Shown piece after piece: positions 36,601 through 45,102 of a stretch of DNA of 64,000 nt. Source of the stretch: Flavobacteria bacterium BBFL7 (lineage in GTDB: Bacteria; Bacteroidota; Bacteroidia; Flavobacteriales; Flavobacteriaceae); the NCBI GenBank assembly GCA_000153385.1, contig CH672374.1:1738544-1802543 (forward strand), in the 5' to 3' direction. Numbering within the stretch: the stretch's first letter is position 1; every line of letters begins with the position of its first letter. Both the position numbers and the translations under genes were made by a program. The notes below the pieces were generated by a model. The model made no database searches and was not told the origin of the DNA. It saw only the letters and a program-made list of their open reading frames with translations.

Positions 36601-36949
36601 TAGTAATATTTTACCTGACATTAATTTAGAAAACAATACTGCAATAGCCTTAACCAGACCAGACTGTCTTAAAATTCCAGAAGGTTTTTCACCTAATAAT
36701 GATGGAATAAATGATACCCTAGTTATAGAATGTATTGAACTTTATCCAGACAGTAAGCTCAAAATATTTAACCGTTATGGAAGTATTGTTTATGAAGCCA
36801 CTGAATATATAAATGATTGGGACGGCATCCCTAATAAAGGTCTATTACACAATAGCGGTGAAGTTTTACCCGTAGGCACTTATTTCTGGCAATTAGATCT
36901 TAATGATGGTAGTGAGGCCAGAGTAGGTTGGGTATATATTAATCATTAA
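33602..36949 (+). CDS. Secreted DUF11-repeat protein with type B (CHU_C) type IX sorting domain
   Basis: 1115 residues from the ATG at 33602 (MKYLLTIVFFIFTWTTVYGQ, a signal peptide). The open frame runs 47 codons further upstream, but that stretch begins inside a palindromic repeat and lacks a signal. Repeated immunoglobulin-like DUF11 domains fill the mature protein, with motifs such as ITNSNISTDANNIDFTDLLH and the strong last unit VDNLKPDVNGEVTFTILVEN...ATATDVIVEEFLPSGYNYV (about 955-1040). The last ~90 residues are the gliding-motility-associated C-terminal domain: IPEGFSPNNDGINDTLVIEC, FNRYGSIVYEA, GTYFWQLDL. This is the type B signal for export and surface attachment by the type IX system. 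An adhesin or surface-layer role is likely. Confidence 0.9.
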   Translation: MKYLLTIVFFIFTWTTVYGQTTDLSTTVEAQDLTGSSISQAHFYERYTYLVTISNTGAPVSNADFNLSLSSVNNIESAVAQNNLGGAVSPAAINILGSSIDGILPNMPNSSSIEILVTVRASPIFLGGATATVMVNPPVGTTDTNLSTNTSVISIIMTERPIDFQISQTQIIPVSNGSLTSWGDSVTYEMTILNNSGIEYPLQNFLIAAQNINGAGSAIVTLENLTCVSSNGMSCPTLSGINPTSSVNLTNQFEFYNHGEEIVFPAGASFTLSIRYKVEEGDCSRLTPNQPLKIGNRISIQSYINNTGFNTSNLIDTDALLNTSCPCTDLTAQVDKVSPTGGTLSAWTDIVTFDYTFTNNGPLDIIAGAYLINTSTLNTGIEILSVNCISTTGPINCSDINIVTTTDFRWLTDDFTFPSNSSITVRTTVRFIPPECTPNGIAPVCSMRGIVFENDNALIDCDLSNDYDGDSILGLPVTPCVDVPNNPIIEINEIQTIPTPGAGPYPYGNVTYEIVMSNVDSIAHHIKFKDIQFSQGTGILQSIICTGTTGGAACPSVLNENVGVVNAQGDTFWEILDTDGFIMPANSSVTYEKVIDWTPVCSVLPTNVQDNLEMSALDTSLSVIATASTGVATPMVPCVDLVVQTYPSITSAPINSPLEWIIDITNSNISTDANNIDFTDLLHPDFIITGTPSCSLITGTATCISSFSVSGNLIEGVIPYMESGSTIQVRIPVTSPSYGGSFENRAEAQPDFTQQGENTPDSNISISSLFVLTSQTSKSFNPPIINTGETSILTFILTNSVGLPAQDNITFIDNLPPEITLSGNAYWIDQNSASGTFIDTIGTSLIGIQNLSFPAGTQQVSFAVEVTSQEAGLYTNSFLNFTALNNIDVSTAFATLEVLPVLDLSINKTVDNLKPDVNGEVTFTILVENMGSATATDVIVEEFLPSGYNYVTHHTTTGTFDYLSGLWTVGDMVEGSNAMLQITVDLNIPGNFVNVVDVYSSNILPDINLENNTAIALTRPDCLKIPEGFSPNNDGINDTLVIECIELYPDSKLKIFNRYGSIVYEATEYINDWDGIPNKGLLHNSGEVLPVGTYFWQLDLNDGSEARVGWVYINH

Positions 36950-36954
36950 AATCA

Positions 36955-36970
36955 CGCTTTCGCGAAAGCG
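36955..36970. repeat. Dispersed palindrome, copy 8 (intergenic)
   Basis: CGCTTTCGCGAAAGCG within TCACGC...GCGTATA, exact; 5 bp after the stop of the DUF11 protein gene. Confidence 0.95.
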
Positions 36971-37115
36971 TATAGCAAACACTTCTATAATTTAAGAGGC
37001 AAAAAGGTAGGAAGGACAAATTCAGTTATAATATTGTCAAATCCTAAATTTTTGCTTCTTACATACAAAGGTATAGATTGAAATTTTCTGAAAGATGTGA
37101 ACTATTTTTATATGA

Positions 37116-37895
37116 CTAATCAAACTTTGCTTCAACTATTTGCATAAATCGCTCTACATAAGCATCTTTCCCTAACCAATTATTATAATCAGGCTTTACC
37201 ATGGATGTAATAAAGTTTTGAGCGGCAAGTTTACTTTCCATAGTGTTTAATTGAGATAACACACGATTATAGTCTTGATCGCTACCATTAAATAAGTGTT
37301 TAATAAAGCCTATACGATCATTCATTCCTATTTTTAAGCCTGTTTTTAAGCGATCATTGATGGACTGTCCTTTCTCTGTTTGATTATTAATTTTGCGTTC
37401 AAACTCTGGCATATTTTCATAGCCAGAGGTTAAATCTTCCATATCATTCTTCTCATAAGTAGGTTTAGGAAAATCTATTTCGATCTCTTCTTCAGGGAAT
37501 TCATCTACCATTTTATGAATAGTAGATATACCTGGTAATTCTATTTCTTCTCTCGTGTCTTGATCTGCAGGGACAAAAAGATCACTTAAATCAGGATTAG
37601 CAAAAGCATCTTCAGCATTTGATTTTGCGTTTTCCATGGCCTGCTCTACCTCTTGAGTAACACTTTCCACATCTTCTTGAGCAGCGGTGAACGCCTCTTC
37701 TATTTTTTCCTGTACCTCAACAGTTCCTGCTGTAGGCTGCACATCACCAAAATGTTTTTCTGTAAAAGAGAGAATGGTCAGTTTTTCATATAATTCTTTT
37801 GCTACTGATTGTAACTCATGAATATCTTCCTTATTCTTCATTTGTAGAATGCGGTGTGCGAGACTAGTAAGATCTGCTGCTATTTTCTTTTTCAT
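37116..37895 (-). CDS. Conserved hypothetical protein, coiled-coil/acidic
   Basis: 259 residues, soluble and strongly charged, without signal peptide or membrane segment. An N-terminal helical part (1-55, [29 protein letters not shown]) is followed by a long acidic Glu-rich helix or coiled coil (about 65-165). The C-terminal helical domain (about 185-259) reads [40 protein letters not shown]...[27 protein letters not shown] believe this is a protein widely conserved in flavobacteria beside tdk, but I know no function. It is divergent from tdk with 90 bp between the starts. Confidence 0.82.
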   Translation of the reverse strand: MKKKIAADLTSLAHRILQMKNKEDIHELQSVAKELYEKLTILSFTEKHFGDVQPTAGTVEVQEKIEEAFTAAQEDVESVTQEVEQAMENAKSNAEDAFANPDLSDLFVPADQDTREEIELPGISTIHKMVDEFPEEEIEIDFPKPTYEKNDMEDLTSGYENMPEFERKINNQTEKGQSINDRLKTGLKIGMNDRIGFIKHLFNGSDQDYNRVLSQLNTMESKLAAQNFITSMVKPDYNNWLGKDAYVERFMQIVEAKFD

Positions 37896-37924
37896 AATGG
37901 TTTAATATGCCGCTGGTTTTATTG

Positions 37925-37932
37925 TATTTTTG
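37925..37932 (+). promoter_or_regulatory. Putative -7 box TATTTTTG upstream of tdk
   Basis: TAnnTTTG match 53 nt before the tdk ATG. The region overlaps the rejected N-terminal extension, which supports the shorter protein. Confidence 0.45.
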
Positions 37933-37985
37933 AAACTGATTTGCGAGAATCGCAGTCTCAAATTTTAAAGCCTGTAAATTACAAA

Positions 37986-38624
37986 ATGTTTCTAGAAAAC
38001 ACGGTAAATCATAAAGAGCAATTCGGCTGGATCGAGGTGATTTGCGGTTCCATGTTCTCGGGAAAGACTGAGGAGTTAATACGTCGACTGAAAAGAGCAC
38101 AATTTGCACATCAAAAAATAGAGATTTTTAAACCAGCAATAGACGTTAGATATGATGAAGAAAATGTAGTTTCTCATGATTCTAATGAAATTCAAAGCAC
38201 ACCTGTACCTGCAGCTGCAAATATTCCATTGCTCGCAGCAGACTGTGATGTTGTAGGAATTGATGAAGCTCAGTTTTTTGATGATGAAATTGTCACCGTT
38301 TGTAATGACCTAGCAAATCGCGGAATCAGAGTCATCGTTGCAGGATTAGATATGGATTTTAAGGGCAACCCTTTTGGTCCGATGCCAGCACTAATGGCTA
38401 CGGCAGAGTATGTTACTAAAGTACATGCTGTATGCACTAGAACAGGTAATCTAGCACAATTCAGTTATCGTAAGAGTAGTGATGAAAATGTTGTGATGCT
38501 AGGTGAGCAACAAGAATATGAGCCTTTAAGTCGTGGCGCTTATTACAAAGCAATGCTAGCTCATAAAGTTAAAGATTTTGACGTTCAAGATCCTGAAGAA
38601 CTAGCACAAAAAAATAAATCTTAA
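37986..38624 (+). CDS. tdk: Thymidine kinase
   Basis: 212 residues from the ATG at 37986 ([28 protein letters not shown]). Type II thymidine kinase, which phosphorylates thymidine to dTMP for salvage. P-loop [12 protein letters not shown] (about 20-31), Walker B region [10 protein letters not shown] (about 85-94) with the catalytic Glu, and a C-terminal lasso with YRKSSDE. The zinc-site cysteines normally found in this family are partly replaced, as in other Bacteroidota. The stop TAA overlaps the ATG of alr by one base (TAATG), so the two are translationally coupled. Confidence 0.94.
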   Translation: MFLENTVNHKEQFGWIEVICGSMFSGKTEELIRRLKRAQFAHQKIEIFKPAIDVRYDEENVVSHDSNEIQSTPVPAAANIPLLAADCDVVGIDEAQFFDDEIVTVCNDLANRGIRVIVAGLDMDFKGNPFGPMPALMATAEYVTKVHAVCTRTGNLAQFSYRKSSDENVVMLGEQQEYEPLSRGAYYKAMLAHKVKDFDVQDPEELAQKNKS

Positions 38625-39727
38625 TGCCATTACAAGGTACCCGACTAGAAGTAAACCTTGCAGCACTAGAACATAATTTTCATTATTTGAAAAGTAAACT
38701 CCAGTCTGGAGTTAAGTTTATGGCAGTAGTTAAAGCAAATGCCTATGGTCATGGTGCTGTTGCTATTGCACATCGTCTACAAGAATTAGATGTAGATTAT
38801 TTTGCTGTTGCTTACGTTTCAGAGGCTGTTGAATTGAGAAATAATGGTATTAAAAAGCCTATACTCGTATTACATGCTCAAGCTTTTACGTTAAATACTT
38901 GTATAGAGCGTTGCATTGAGCCAGTCATATATAGTATAGAAATGCTAGATGCATTTATTGCAATTGCTCAGGATAAACAGCAAAGTGCCTATCCTATTCA
39001 CCTTGAGTTTAATACAGGGCTTAATAGAATAGGTATAGATTTTAAAGATATTGATGAGGTTATTTCTAAAGTAACTTCTAATTCATCAATAAAAGTTCGT
39101 GGACTACAGTCGCATCTAGCAGCGAGTGAAGATTTAAATGAGCTGGATTTTACAAATTCACAAATTGAACTATTTAAAGAAATTAACGCTCGATTGGAAA
39201 AAGCGCTACCATACCCTTTTTTAAAACATGAGTCTAATACTAGCGGTATTTTAAATTATAAAGATGCTCATTTCTCTATGGTCAGATCTGGAATCGGTTT
39301 ATACGGATTTGGAAACGATCACACATTTGACAAGCAATTAAAACCTGTTGCTTCATTAAAGTCAGTGATTTCACAAACCAGATGGATTGAGGCAGGAGAA
39401 AGCGTTAGTTATAATCGCAAATTCATCGCTCAAAAAAGAACTCAGTATGCTGTAATTGCTCTAGGCCATGGTGATGGTATTAATCGCATTTATGGGTATG
39501 GAAAAGCACAGGTTTCTATTAATGGTAAGTTAGCACCTACCTTAGGAATCATATGCATGGACATGTTTATGGTAGATATTACTAATATTGATTGCTATGT
39601 AGGAGATGAGGTAATTATTTTTAATCAAGAATTTACTGCAAGAGAAATGGCTGAAAAAGCAGGAACCATTTCTTATGAAATTCTAACTGGTATACAGAAG
39701 CGAGTACCTAGAATTTACTTCAATTGA
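38624..39727 (+). CDS. alr: Alanine racemase
   Basis: 367 residues. A PLP enzyme of the fold III type that makes D-alanine for peptidoglycan. The PLP lysine lies in MAVVKANAYGHGA (K38 region, about 31-43). The second catalytic base, tyrosine, lies in the C-terminal beta-domain at SYNRKFIAQKRT (about 263), with LGIICMDMFMVDITN further on. It is a free-standing enzyme, not fused to MurF as in some Bacteroidetes. Translation overlaps that of tdk by one base. About 60 bp beyond it lies the mscL promoter region. Confidence 0.95.
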   Translation: MPLQGTRLEVNLAALEHNFHYLKSKLQSGVKFMAVVKANAYGHGAVAIAHRLQELDVDYFAVAYVSEAVELRNNGIKKPILVLHAQAFTLNTCIERCIEPVIYSIEMLDAFIAIAQDKQQSAYPIHLEFNTGLNRIGIDFKDIDEVISKVTSNSSIKVRGLQSHLAASEDLNELDFTNSQIELFKEINARLEKALPYPFLKHESNTSGILNYKDAHFSMVRSGIGLYGFGNDHTFDKQLKPVASLKSVISQTRWIEAGESVSYNRKFIAQKRTQYAVIALGHGDGINRIYGYGKAQVSINGKLAPTLGIICMDMFMVDITNIDCYVGDEVIIFNQEFTAREMAEKAGTISYEILTGIQKRVPRIYFN

Positions 39728-39855
39728 TTCATTCGTCGTTAAAATCAACTATTTAGTCGTTTGTTTTACGAGATTTAAAAAATTCTTTTAGAATATTTTA
39801 ACAAATCACCGTTTCTATATCTAAATTGCACGTCATTAACCATAATATATATAAC

Positions 39856-40269
39856 ATGTTAAAAGAATTTAAGAATTTTATTATGACGGGTAACGTCATA
39901 GATCTTGCCGTTGCTGTATTACTAGCTGGTGCTGTCGGTCTTGTAGTAAATGGATTTGTAAAAATGATTATGATGCCTATCATAGGTCATTTTGCAGGTG
40001 GAATGAGTTTTGAAGACTTAAAAATCATTTTAAGTGAAGCTCAATTAGCTGCAGATGGGTCTGTTGCAGTTGCAGAAAATGCAATCCAATATGGAGCATG
40101 GATCAACACTATTATCAACTTAATCATCGTTGGTTTTGTTCTTTTCATGATTGTTAAAGCATACAATAAAACTAAAGCTCCAGTTGAAGAGGCTCCAGCT
40201 GCTCCAGCAGGTCCTTCACAAGAAGAACTTCTTGCTGAAATACGTGATGTATTAAAAGCTAAAAACTAA
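39856..40269 (+). CDS. mscL: Large-conductance mechanosensitive channel MscL
   Basis: 137 residues from the ATG at 39856 (MLKEFKNFIMTGNVIDLAVAVLLAGAVGLVVNGFVKMI). MscL opens under membrane tension to release solutes on osmotic downshock. The N-terminal amphipathic helix, the pore-lining helix with NVIDLAVAVLLAGAVGLVVN, the periplasmic loop (about 50-75), the second helix (about 85-110) and a C-terminal cytoplasmic helix after an Ala/Pro-rich linker are all present. A longer frame from 39826 adds ten residues without support. It is followed by a strong terminator. Confidence 0.96.
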   Translation: MLKEFKNFIMTGNVIDLAVAVLLAGAVGLVVNGFVKMIMMPIIGHFAGGMSFEDLKIILSEAQLAADGSVAVAENAIQYGAWINTIINLIIVGFVLFMIVKAYNKTKAPVEEAPAAPAGPSQEELLAEIRDVLKAKN

Positions 40270-40294
40270 GAATTACTTCTTTAAAGTATTTATT

Positions 40295-40327
40295 AAGCCG
40301 TTTTGCAAAAGCAAAACGGCTTTTTTA
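40295..40327 (+). terminator. mscL terminator
   Basis: AAGCCGTTTTGC / GCAAAACGGCTT 12-bp stem with AAAA loop, followed by TTTTTTATTT. Confidence 0.92.
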
Positions 40328-40373
40328 TTTATCAATTTTTGAAAATATTAGGAGTGATATCAACTCTAGGGTA

Positions 40374-40381
40374 TACTTTTG
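40374..40381 (+). promoter_or_regulatory. Putative -7 box TACTTTTG upstream of asd
   Basis: TAnnTTTG match 20 nt before the asd ATG; supports the start at 40402. Confidence 0.5.
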
Positions 40382-40401
40382 AGCAAATTAAATTTACTTT
40401 C

Positions 40402-41394
40402 ATGAAAATAGCAGTAGTAGGCGTTACCGGTATGGTAGGCCAGGTTATGTTGCAAGTTCTAGAAGAACGCAACCTTAATGTTTCAACTCTCATTCCTGTA
40501 GCATCAGAGAAATCTGTAGGTACTGAAATTACTTTTAAGGGTAAACAGGTAAAGGTTGTAAGCATGAAACAGGCTATTGAGATGAAACCAGATATCGCAC
40601 TATTTTCTGCTGGTGGTTCTGTAAGTTTAGAATTTGCTCCGCAATTTGCAGCTGTAGGTACCACAGTGATCGATAACTCTAGTGCTTTCCGCATGGATAG
40701 TGATAAAAAATTAGTAGTTCCAGAAATCAACGCTAGTTCTTTAACAAAATCAGATAAGATTATTGCAAATCCTAATTGTTCTACTATTCAATTAGTTATG
40801 GCTCTATCGCCACTTCATAAAAAATATCAGATTAAAAGACTTATTATCTCTACCTATCAGTCCATAACCGGTACTGGTGTTAAAGCTGTAGAGCAATTAG
40901 AAAATGAATATAATGGTACCAAAGGAGAAATGGCTTATCCTTACCAGATTCATAAAAACGCTATTCCACATTGTGATGTTTTTGAAGAAAATGGATACAC
41001 TAAAGAAGAGCTTAAATTAATAAGGGAAACTCAAAAGATATTAGATGATCGTACCATCGCGGTTACCGCAACAGCAGTGCGTATTCCTGTAGTAGGTGGA
41101 CACTCAGAATCTGTTAATCTAGAATTTGGTAAAGAATTTAATGAAAATGACATTCGTAAGATACTGGCAAGTACTGATGGAGTAACTGTACAAGATAATC
41201 TAGATGTCAACCTATATCCTATGCCACTTATGGCACATGGCAAAGACGATGTTTTTGTAGGACGCATTAGACGTGATCATTCTAGAGAAAATGCACTTAA
41301 TATGTGGATAGTGTCCGACAATTTAAGAAAAGGTGCTGCAACTAACGCAGTACAAATCGCACAGTATCTAATTCAACACAATCTGGTAGGTTAA
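40402..41394 (+). CDS. asd: Aspartate-semialdehyde dehydrogenase
   Basis: 330 residues from the ATG at 40402 (MKIAVVGVTGMVGQVMLQVLEER). It reduces aspartyl phosphate to aspartate semialdehyde with NADPH, the branch point to lysine/DAP, threonine and methionine. Rossmann motif GVTGMVGQ (about 7-14), catalytic cysteine in ANPNCSTIQL (about 128) and the histidine in PVVGGHSESV (about 235). A 33-codon upstream extension in the open frame runs back through the mscL terminator and was rejected. It is a single-gene unit with a terminator directly downstream. Confidence 0.96.
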   Translation: MKIAVVGVTGMVGQVMLQVLEERNLNVSTLIPVASEKSVGTEITFKGKQVKVVSMKQAIEMKPDIALFSAGGSVSLEFAPQFAAVGTTVIDNSSAFRMDSDKKLVVPEINASSLTKSDKIIANPNCSTIQLVMALSPLHKKYQIKRLIISTYQSITGTGVKAVEQLENEYNGTKGEMAYPYQIHKNAIPHCDVFEENGYTKEELKLIRETQKILDDRTIAVTATAVRIPVVGGHSESVNLEFGKEFNENDIRKILASTDGVTVQDNLDVNLYPMPLMAHGKDDVFVGRIRRDHSRENALNMWIVSDNLRKGAATNAVQIAQYLIQHNLVG

Positions 41395-41430
41395 CTTTAT
41401 GGACTAATTAAAGATTGATAATTTAAACTA

Positions 41431-41473
41431 ACCGCTTTTGACTAACTTTACCTCAGTCTAAAGCGGTTTTTTT
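41431..41473 (+). terminator. asd terminator
   Basis: ACCGCTTT (41431-41438) pairs with AAAGCGGT (41460-41467), with an inner GACT/AGTC pairing, followed by a T-run. The T-run ends directly at the start codon of the next gene. Confidence 0.85.
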
Positions 41474-42778
41474 ATGATATTACGTTTACTTTTATTCCTA
41501 TTTCTATCTTCTTTTTATTCTCAGGCTCAATTTTGGACAGAAAGAGCATCTGGCTTCCCTATCACCTCAACTGGGCTATCAAAAATACATATCGTAGATA
41601 ATAATATTGCATGGGCCACTGGTTATGACGGACTCAATCCTAATAATAATGTGCAACGCTTTTCAACCACCAGTGATGGTGGCACCACATGGAATGCTGG
41701 CACGATAGACGTAGGTGATAGCGCACTAGGTATTTCTAATATATCTGGCGTTAGTGCTACTACAGCATATATTGCTGTACATCCACGTGCGGCTGGACAG
41801 CAAGGTGGCGTATGGCAAACCATAGATACAGGAAATACATGGACTAGACAACCTAGTGCAGCGTTTAACAGTGCTACAAGTTTTGCAAATGTGGTTCATT
41901 TTTACAATTTTAATAATGGTGTAGTTATAGGTGATCCTGCGGGTGGTTATTGGGAAATATATACTACGTCAGATAGTGGTTCTAGTTATAATAGAGTACC
42001 TAGTACAAATATCCCAGCCCCATTAACTGGTGAAGTAGGTTATTTAGGACAATACACACAATTAAATAATCATATTTGGTTTACAACAAGTGCAGGAAGA
42101 GTTTTCCATTCATCAGACATGGGAAATAACTGGGACGTTTTCAATACACCACTATCAGATTTTGGTGGTACATCTATTAGTGGAGACATTACTTTTAGTA
42201 CAGCAAGTAAAGGGTTGATTCAAGATAATGCAGGAAATCTATTCATCACACAGGACGCTGGTATAACTTGGAATCCAGTTAATATATCTGGAACTGGCTT
42301 TCCATACGGTGGTGCAATCGCTTATATACCCAATTCTTCAAGGGTAGTAAGTACAGGTGGAGATAGTACACTTGCAGGCACATCTTATTCTACTGATGAT
42401 GGAATTACATGGATAAATGTTAGTACAGACCAACATGTAGAAGTGGCATTTTTAGATGAGGACACTGGATATAGTGGAGGATTTAGCACTATAAGTACTC
42501 TAGACGGTGTCTATGTTTATACTGACAATGTACTATCCACTTATGATCAACTAGCTACCCAACAATTTGTACTCTTTCCTAATCCTAGTTCTAATTTTAT
42601 CAATATCTTAAGTATTGAACCTTTAGAAAAGGTAGAAATTTATGACATCAATTATAGATTATTAATAGAATATCGTAACACATCATTGATAAATGTGTCT
42701 GATTTACAAAGTGGGGTTTATTTTATTAAGGTAAATTCTAATGCTACTTGGTCCACACAACAATTAATCAAAAACTAA
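41474..42778 (+). CDS. Secreted BNR/sialidase-like repeat protein with type IX sorting domain
   Basis: 434 residues with signal peptide MILRLLLFLFLSSFYSQAQ. The body is a beta-propeller with Asp-box-type repeats (TSDGGTTW, TIDTGNTW, TSDSGSSY, SSDMGNNW, TQDAGITW, STDDGITW), as in YCF48/VPS10-like and sialidase-type propellers. I see no sialidase catalytic arginine triad, so a binding or scaffold role is more likely than hydrolysis. The last ~75 residues (LFPNPSSNFINIL ... GVYFIKVNSNATWSTQQLIKN) are a type A T9SS sorting domain. The start codon follows the asd terminator immediately, and the gene ends 2 bp before the peptidase gene, suggesting co-transcription with it. Confidence 0.88.
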   Translation: MILRLLLFLFLSSFYSQAQFWTERASGFPITSTGLSKIHIVDNNIAWATGYDGLNPNNNVQRFSTTSDGGTTWNAGTIDVGDSALGISNISGVSATTAYIAVHPRAAGQQGGVWQTIDTGNTWTRQPSAAFNSATSFANVVHFYNFNNGVVIGDPAGGYWEIYTTSDSGSSYNRVPSTNIPAPLTGEVGYLGQYTQLNNHIWFTTSAGRVFHSSDMGNNWDVFNTPLSDFGGTSISGDITFSTASKGLIQDNAGNLFITQDAGITWNPVNISGTGFPYGGAIAYIPNSSRVVSTGGDSTLAGTSYSTDDGITWINVSTDQHVEVAFLDEDTGYSGGFSTISTLDGVYVYTDNVLSTYDQLATQQFVLFPNPSSNFINILSIEPLEKVEIYDINYRLLIEYRNTSLINVSDLQSGVYFIKVNSNATWSTQQLIKN

Positions 42779-42780
42779 TT

Positions 42781-44943
42781 ATGAAAAAAACACTTCTCGC
42801 AGCCACTGTTCTTATGGCATTGGTGTCTTGTGAAGACAAAAAACAGGATTCAAAAAAAATGACAGTAACCTATCCTACCACTCAAAAAGTAGATCACGTA
42901 GATAATTATCACGGTACAGATGTACAAGATCCATATCGCTGGTTAGAAGACGATCGTAGTGCAGAAACAGGTGAATGGGTAAAATCTCAAAATAAGGTTA
43001 CTAATAGTTACTTAGATCAAATACGCTTTCGCGAAAGCGTGAAAAACCGTCTCACAGAACTATGGAACTATGAGAAAATAGGAGCTCCATTTATAGAAGG
43101 TGACTACTCTTATTTCTATAAAAATGATGGTTTACAGAATCAATATGTAATATACCGATTCCCTACTAACGGTAAAATGGAAGATGCAGAAGTCTTTCTA
43201 GATCCTAACCAGTTTTCTAAAGATGGTACTACCTCTCTAGGTGGTACTTCTTTTACTAAAGACGGTTCTCTATTTGCTTATGCAATTTCAGAAGGTGGAA
43301 GTGACTGGAGAAAAATTATCGTTTTAAATACTAATGATTTAACTCAAGTAGGAGATACCATAAAAGACGTGAAATTTTCTGGAATGTCTTGGAAAGGTAA
43401 TGATGGGTTCTTCTACTCTAGTTATGATAAGCCTGACGGTAGTGAGTTGAGTGCTATGACAGATCAGCATAAACTATATTATCATAAGTTAGGTACGCCC
43501 CAGAATGAAGATCAAGTAATCTTTGGTGGTACACCAGATCAAAAGTATAGATATGTCGGTGGTGGCGTTACTGATGATCAAAACTACTTAGTCATTTCTG
43601 CAAGTACATCTACTAATGGTGGTAAGATGTTTATGAAAGAATTAAATAAACCCAATGCACCACTAGTAACCGTTCTAGATAATTTTGATACCAACACTTA
43701 TTTACTACATAATGAAGGTTCTAAATTATGGTTAGTAACAGATTATAATGCACCTAATAAACGCATAGTATCAACAGATTTTTCTAACCCAACTCAAGAA
43801 AACTGGACAGATGTAATTTCAGAAACTGAAAATGTGCTGTCACCTTCTACAGGTGGTGGATACATCTTTGCAGAGTATATGGTAGATGCGGTATCTAAAA
43901 TTCAACAATATAATTATGATGGTACTCTTGTTAGAGAAGTAAAATTACCAGGAATAGGAAATGTGGGCGGTTTTGGTGCTAAAGAAAAAGATAAAACACT
44001 TTACTATAGTTTTACAAATTATACCACTCCTGGAAGCACTTACTTATATGACATCGCCACTGGTGAATCAAAGCTATATCGCAAACCAGAAATTCAATTT
44101 AATAGTGATGAGTATGAATCAAAGCAAATTTTTTATACATCTAAAGATGGGACTAAAATCCCTATGATTATTTCTCATAAGAAAGGTTTAGTACTAGATG
44201 GTAAAAACCCAACAATACTGTACGGTTATGGTGGTTTTAACGTATCACTTAATCCAAGTTTCTCAGTCTCAAGAGCTGCGTGGATGGAAATGGGCGGTAT
44301 TTATGCCGTAGCAAATTTACGAGGTGGTGGTGAATATGGTAAGAAATGGCATGACGCTGGAACTAAAATGCAAAAACAGAATGTATTTGATGATTTTATT
44401 GCTGCTGGAGAATGGTTAAAAGACAACGATTACACCTCTACAAAATACCTAGCTATCCAAGGTGGCTCTAATGGTGGTTTATTAGTAGGTGCAACGATGA
44501 CACAGCGACCAGATTTAGCTAGTGTAGCTTTCCCAGCAGTAGGTGTTTTAGATATGTTGCGATATAATAAGTTTACTGCAGGAGCAGGATGGGCTTATGA
44601 TTATGGAACTGCAGAGGATAATCCAGAAATGTTTGAATACCTTAAAGGATATTCTCCATTACATAATATTCAAGAAGGCGTTTCTTATCCAGCTACAATG
44701 GTAACTACTGGTGATCACGATGATCGTGTAGTACCTGCACACTCATTTAAATTTGCTGCCGAACTACAGTCTAAACAAGCTGGTGATGCTCCTACTCTTA
44801 TCCGTATTGAAACTGATGCTGGTCACGGCGCTGGTAAATCAACTGCTCAGGTGATACAAGAACAAACAGACATATATAGTTTTGCCTTATTCAATATGGG
44901 GTTTGAAGAACTACCAGAATTGAGTACAAGAGTAAAAATGTAA
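42781..44943 (+). CDS. Prolyl oligopeptidase family serine peptidase (S9A), lipoprotein
   Basis: 720 residues from the ATG at 42781. A lipoprotein-type signal (MKKTLLAATVLMALVSCEDKK, Cys17) puts the enzyme in the periplasm or on the outer membrane. A seven-bladed propeller (about 85-440) caps a C-terminal alpha/beta-hydrolase domain. The catalytic triad is visible: Ser in IQGGSNGGLLVG, Asp in TGDHDDRVVP and His in TDAGHGAGKS. Such enzymes cut short proline-containing peptides after Pro. A palindromic repeat is read in frame as IRFRESV (RFRES = 82-86) in the linker before the propeller. It probably shares a transcript with the upstream BNR protein. Confidence 0.94.
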   Translation: MKKTLLAATVLMALVSCEDKKQDSKKMTVTYPTTQKVDHVDNYHGTDVQDPYRWLEDDRSAETGEWVKSQNKVTNSYLDQIRFRESVKNRLTELWNYEKIGAPFIEGDYSYFYKNDGLQNQYVIYRFPTNGKMEDAEVFLDPNQFSKDGTTSLGGTSFTKDGSLFAYAISEGGSDWRKIIVLNTNDLTQVGDTIKDVKFSGMSWKGNDGFFYSSYDKPDGSELSAMTDQHKLYYHKLGTPQNEDQVIFGGTPDQKYRYVGGGVTDDQNYLVISASTSTNGGKMFMKELNKPNAPLVTVLDNFDTNTYLLHNEGSKLWLVTDYNAPNKRIVSTDFSNPTQENWTDVISETENVLSPSTGGGYIFAEYMVDAVSKIQQYNYDGTLVREVKLPGIGNVGGFGAKEKDKTLYYSFTNYTTPGSTYLYDIATGESKLYRKPEIQFNSDEYESKQIFYTSKDGTKIPMIISHKKGLVLDGKNPTILYGYGGFNVSLNPSFSVSRAAWMEMGGIYAVANLRGGGEYGKKWHDAGTKMQKQNVFDDFIAAGEWLKDNDYTSTKYLAIQGGSNGGLLVGATMTQRPDLASVAFPAVGVLDMLRYNKFTAGAGWAYDYGTAEDNPEMFEYLKGYSPLHNIQEGVSYPATMVTTGDHDDRVVPAHSFKFAAELQSKQAGDAPTLIRIETDAGHGAGKSTAQVIQEQTDIYSFALFNMGFEELPELSTRVKM
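43024..43039. repeat. Dispersed palindrome, copy 9 (inside prolyl oligopeptidase gene)
   Basis: CGCTTTCGCGAAAGCG within ATACGC...GCGTGA, exact; encodes RFRES at 82-86. Confidence 0.95.
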
Positions 44944-44968
44944 ATCCTATAGTTAAGTTATACTATTA

Positions 44969-44997
44969 AACCCATGTGAATAACATGGGTTTTTTTA
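44969..44997 (+). terminator. Prolyl oligopeptidase gene terminator
   Basis: AACCCATGT / ACATGGGTT 9-bp stem followed by TTTTTTATTT. Confidence 0.88.
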
Positions 44998-45102
44998 TTT
45001 GGTAACTATTATATAATACTTTATAAACCATCATATAAGACCTAGCTAACACTATTCAATTATTGAAAACCTTGTTTTGTACATGCCAAAAAAATCAATA
45101 AA

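Noticed and set aside
37854-37985. 44-residue extension of thymidine kinase
   Set aside because: It overlaps the start of the divergent gene and the -7 box; the family starts at [11 protein letters not shown].
40303-40401. 33-residue N-terminal extension of aspartate-semialdehyde dehydrogenase
   Set aside because: It would start within the mscL terminator hairpin; the Rossmann fold begins at MKIAVVG, 20 nt after a good -7 box.
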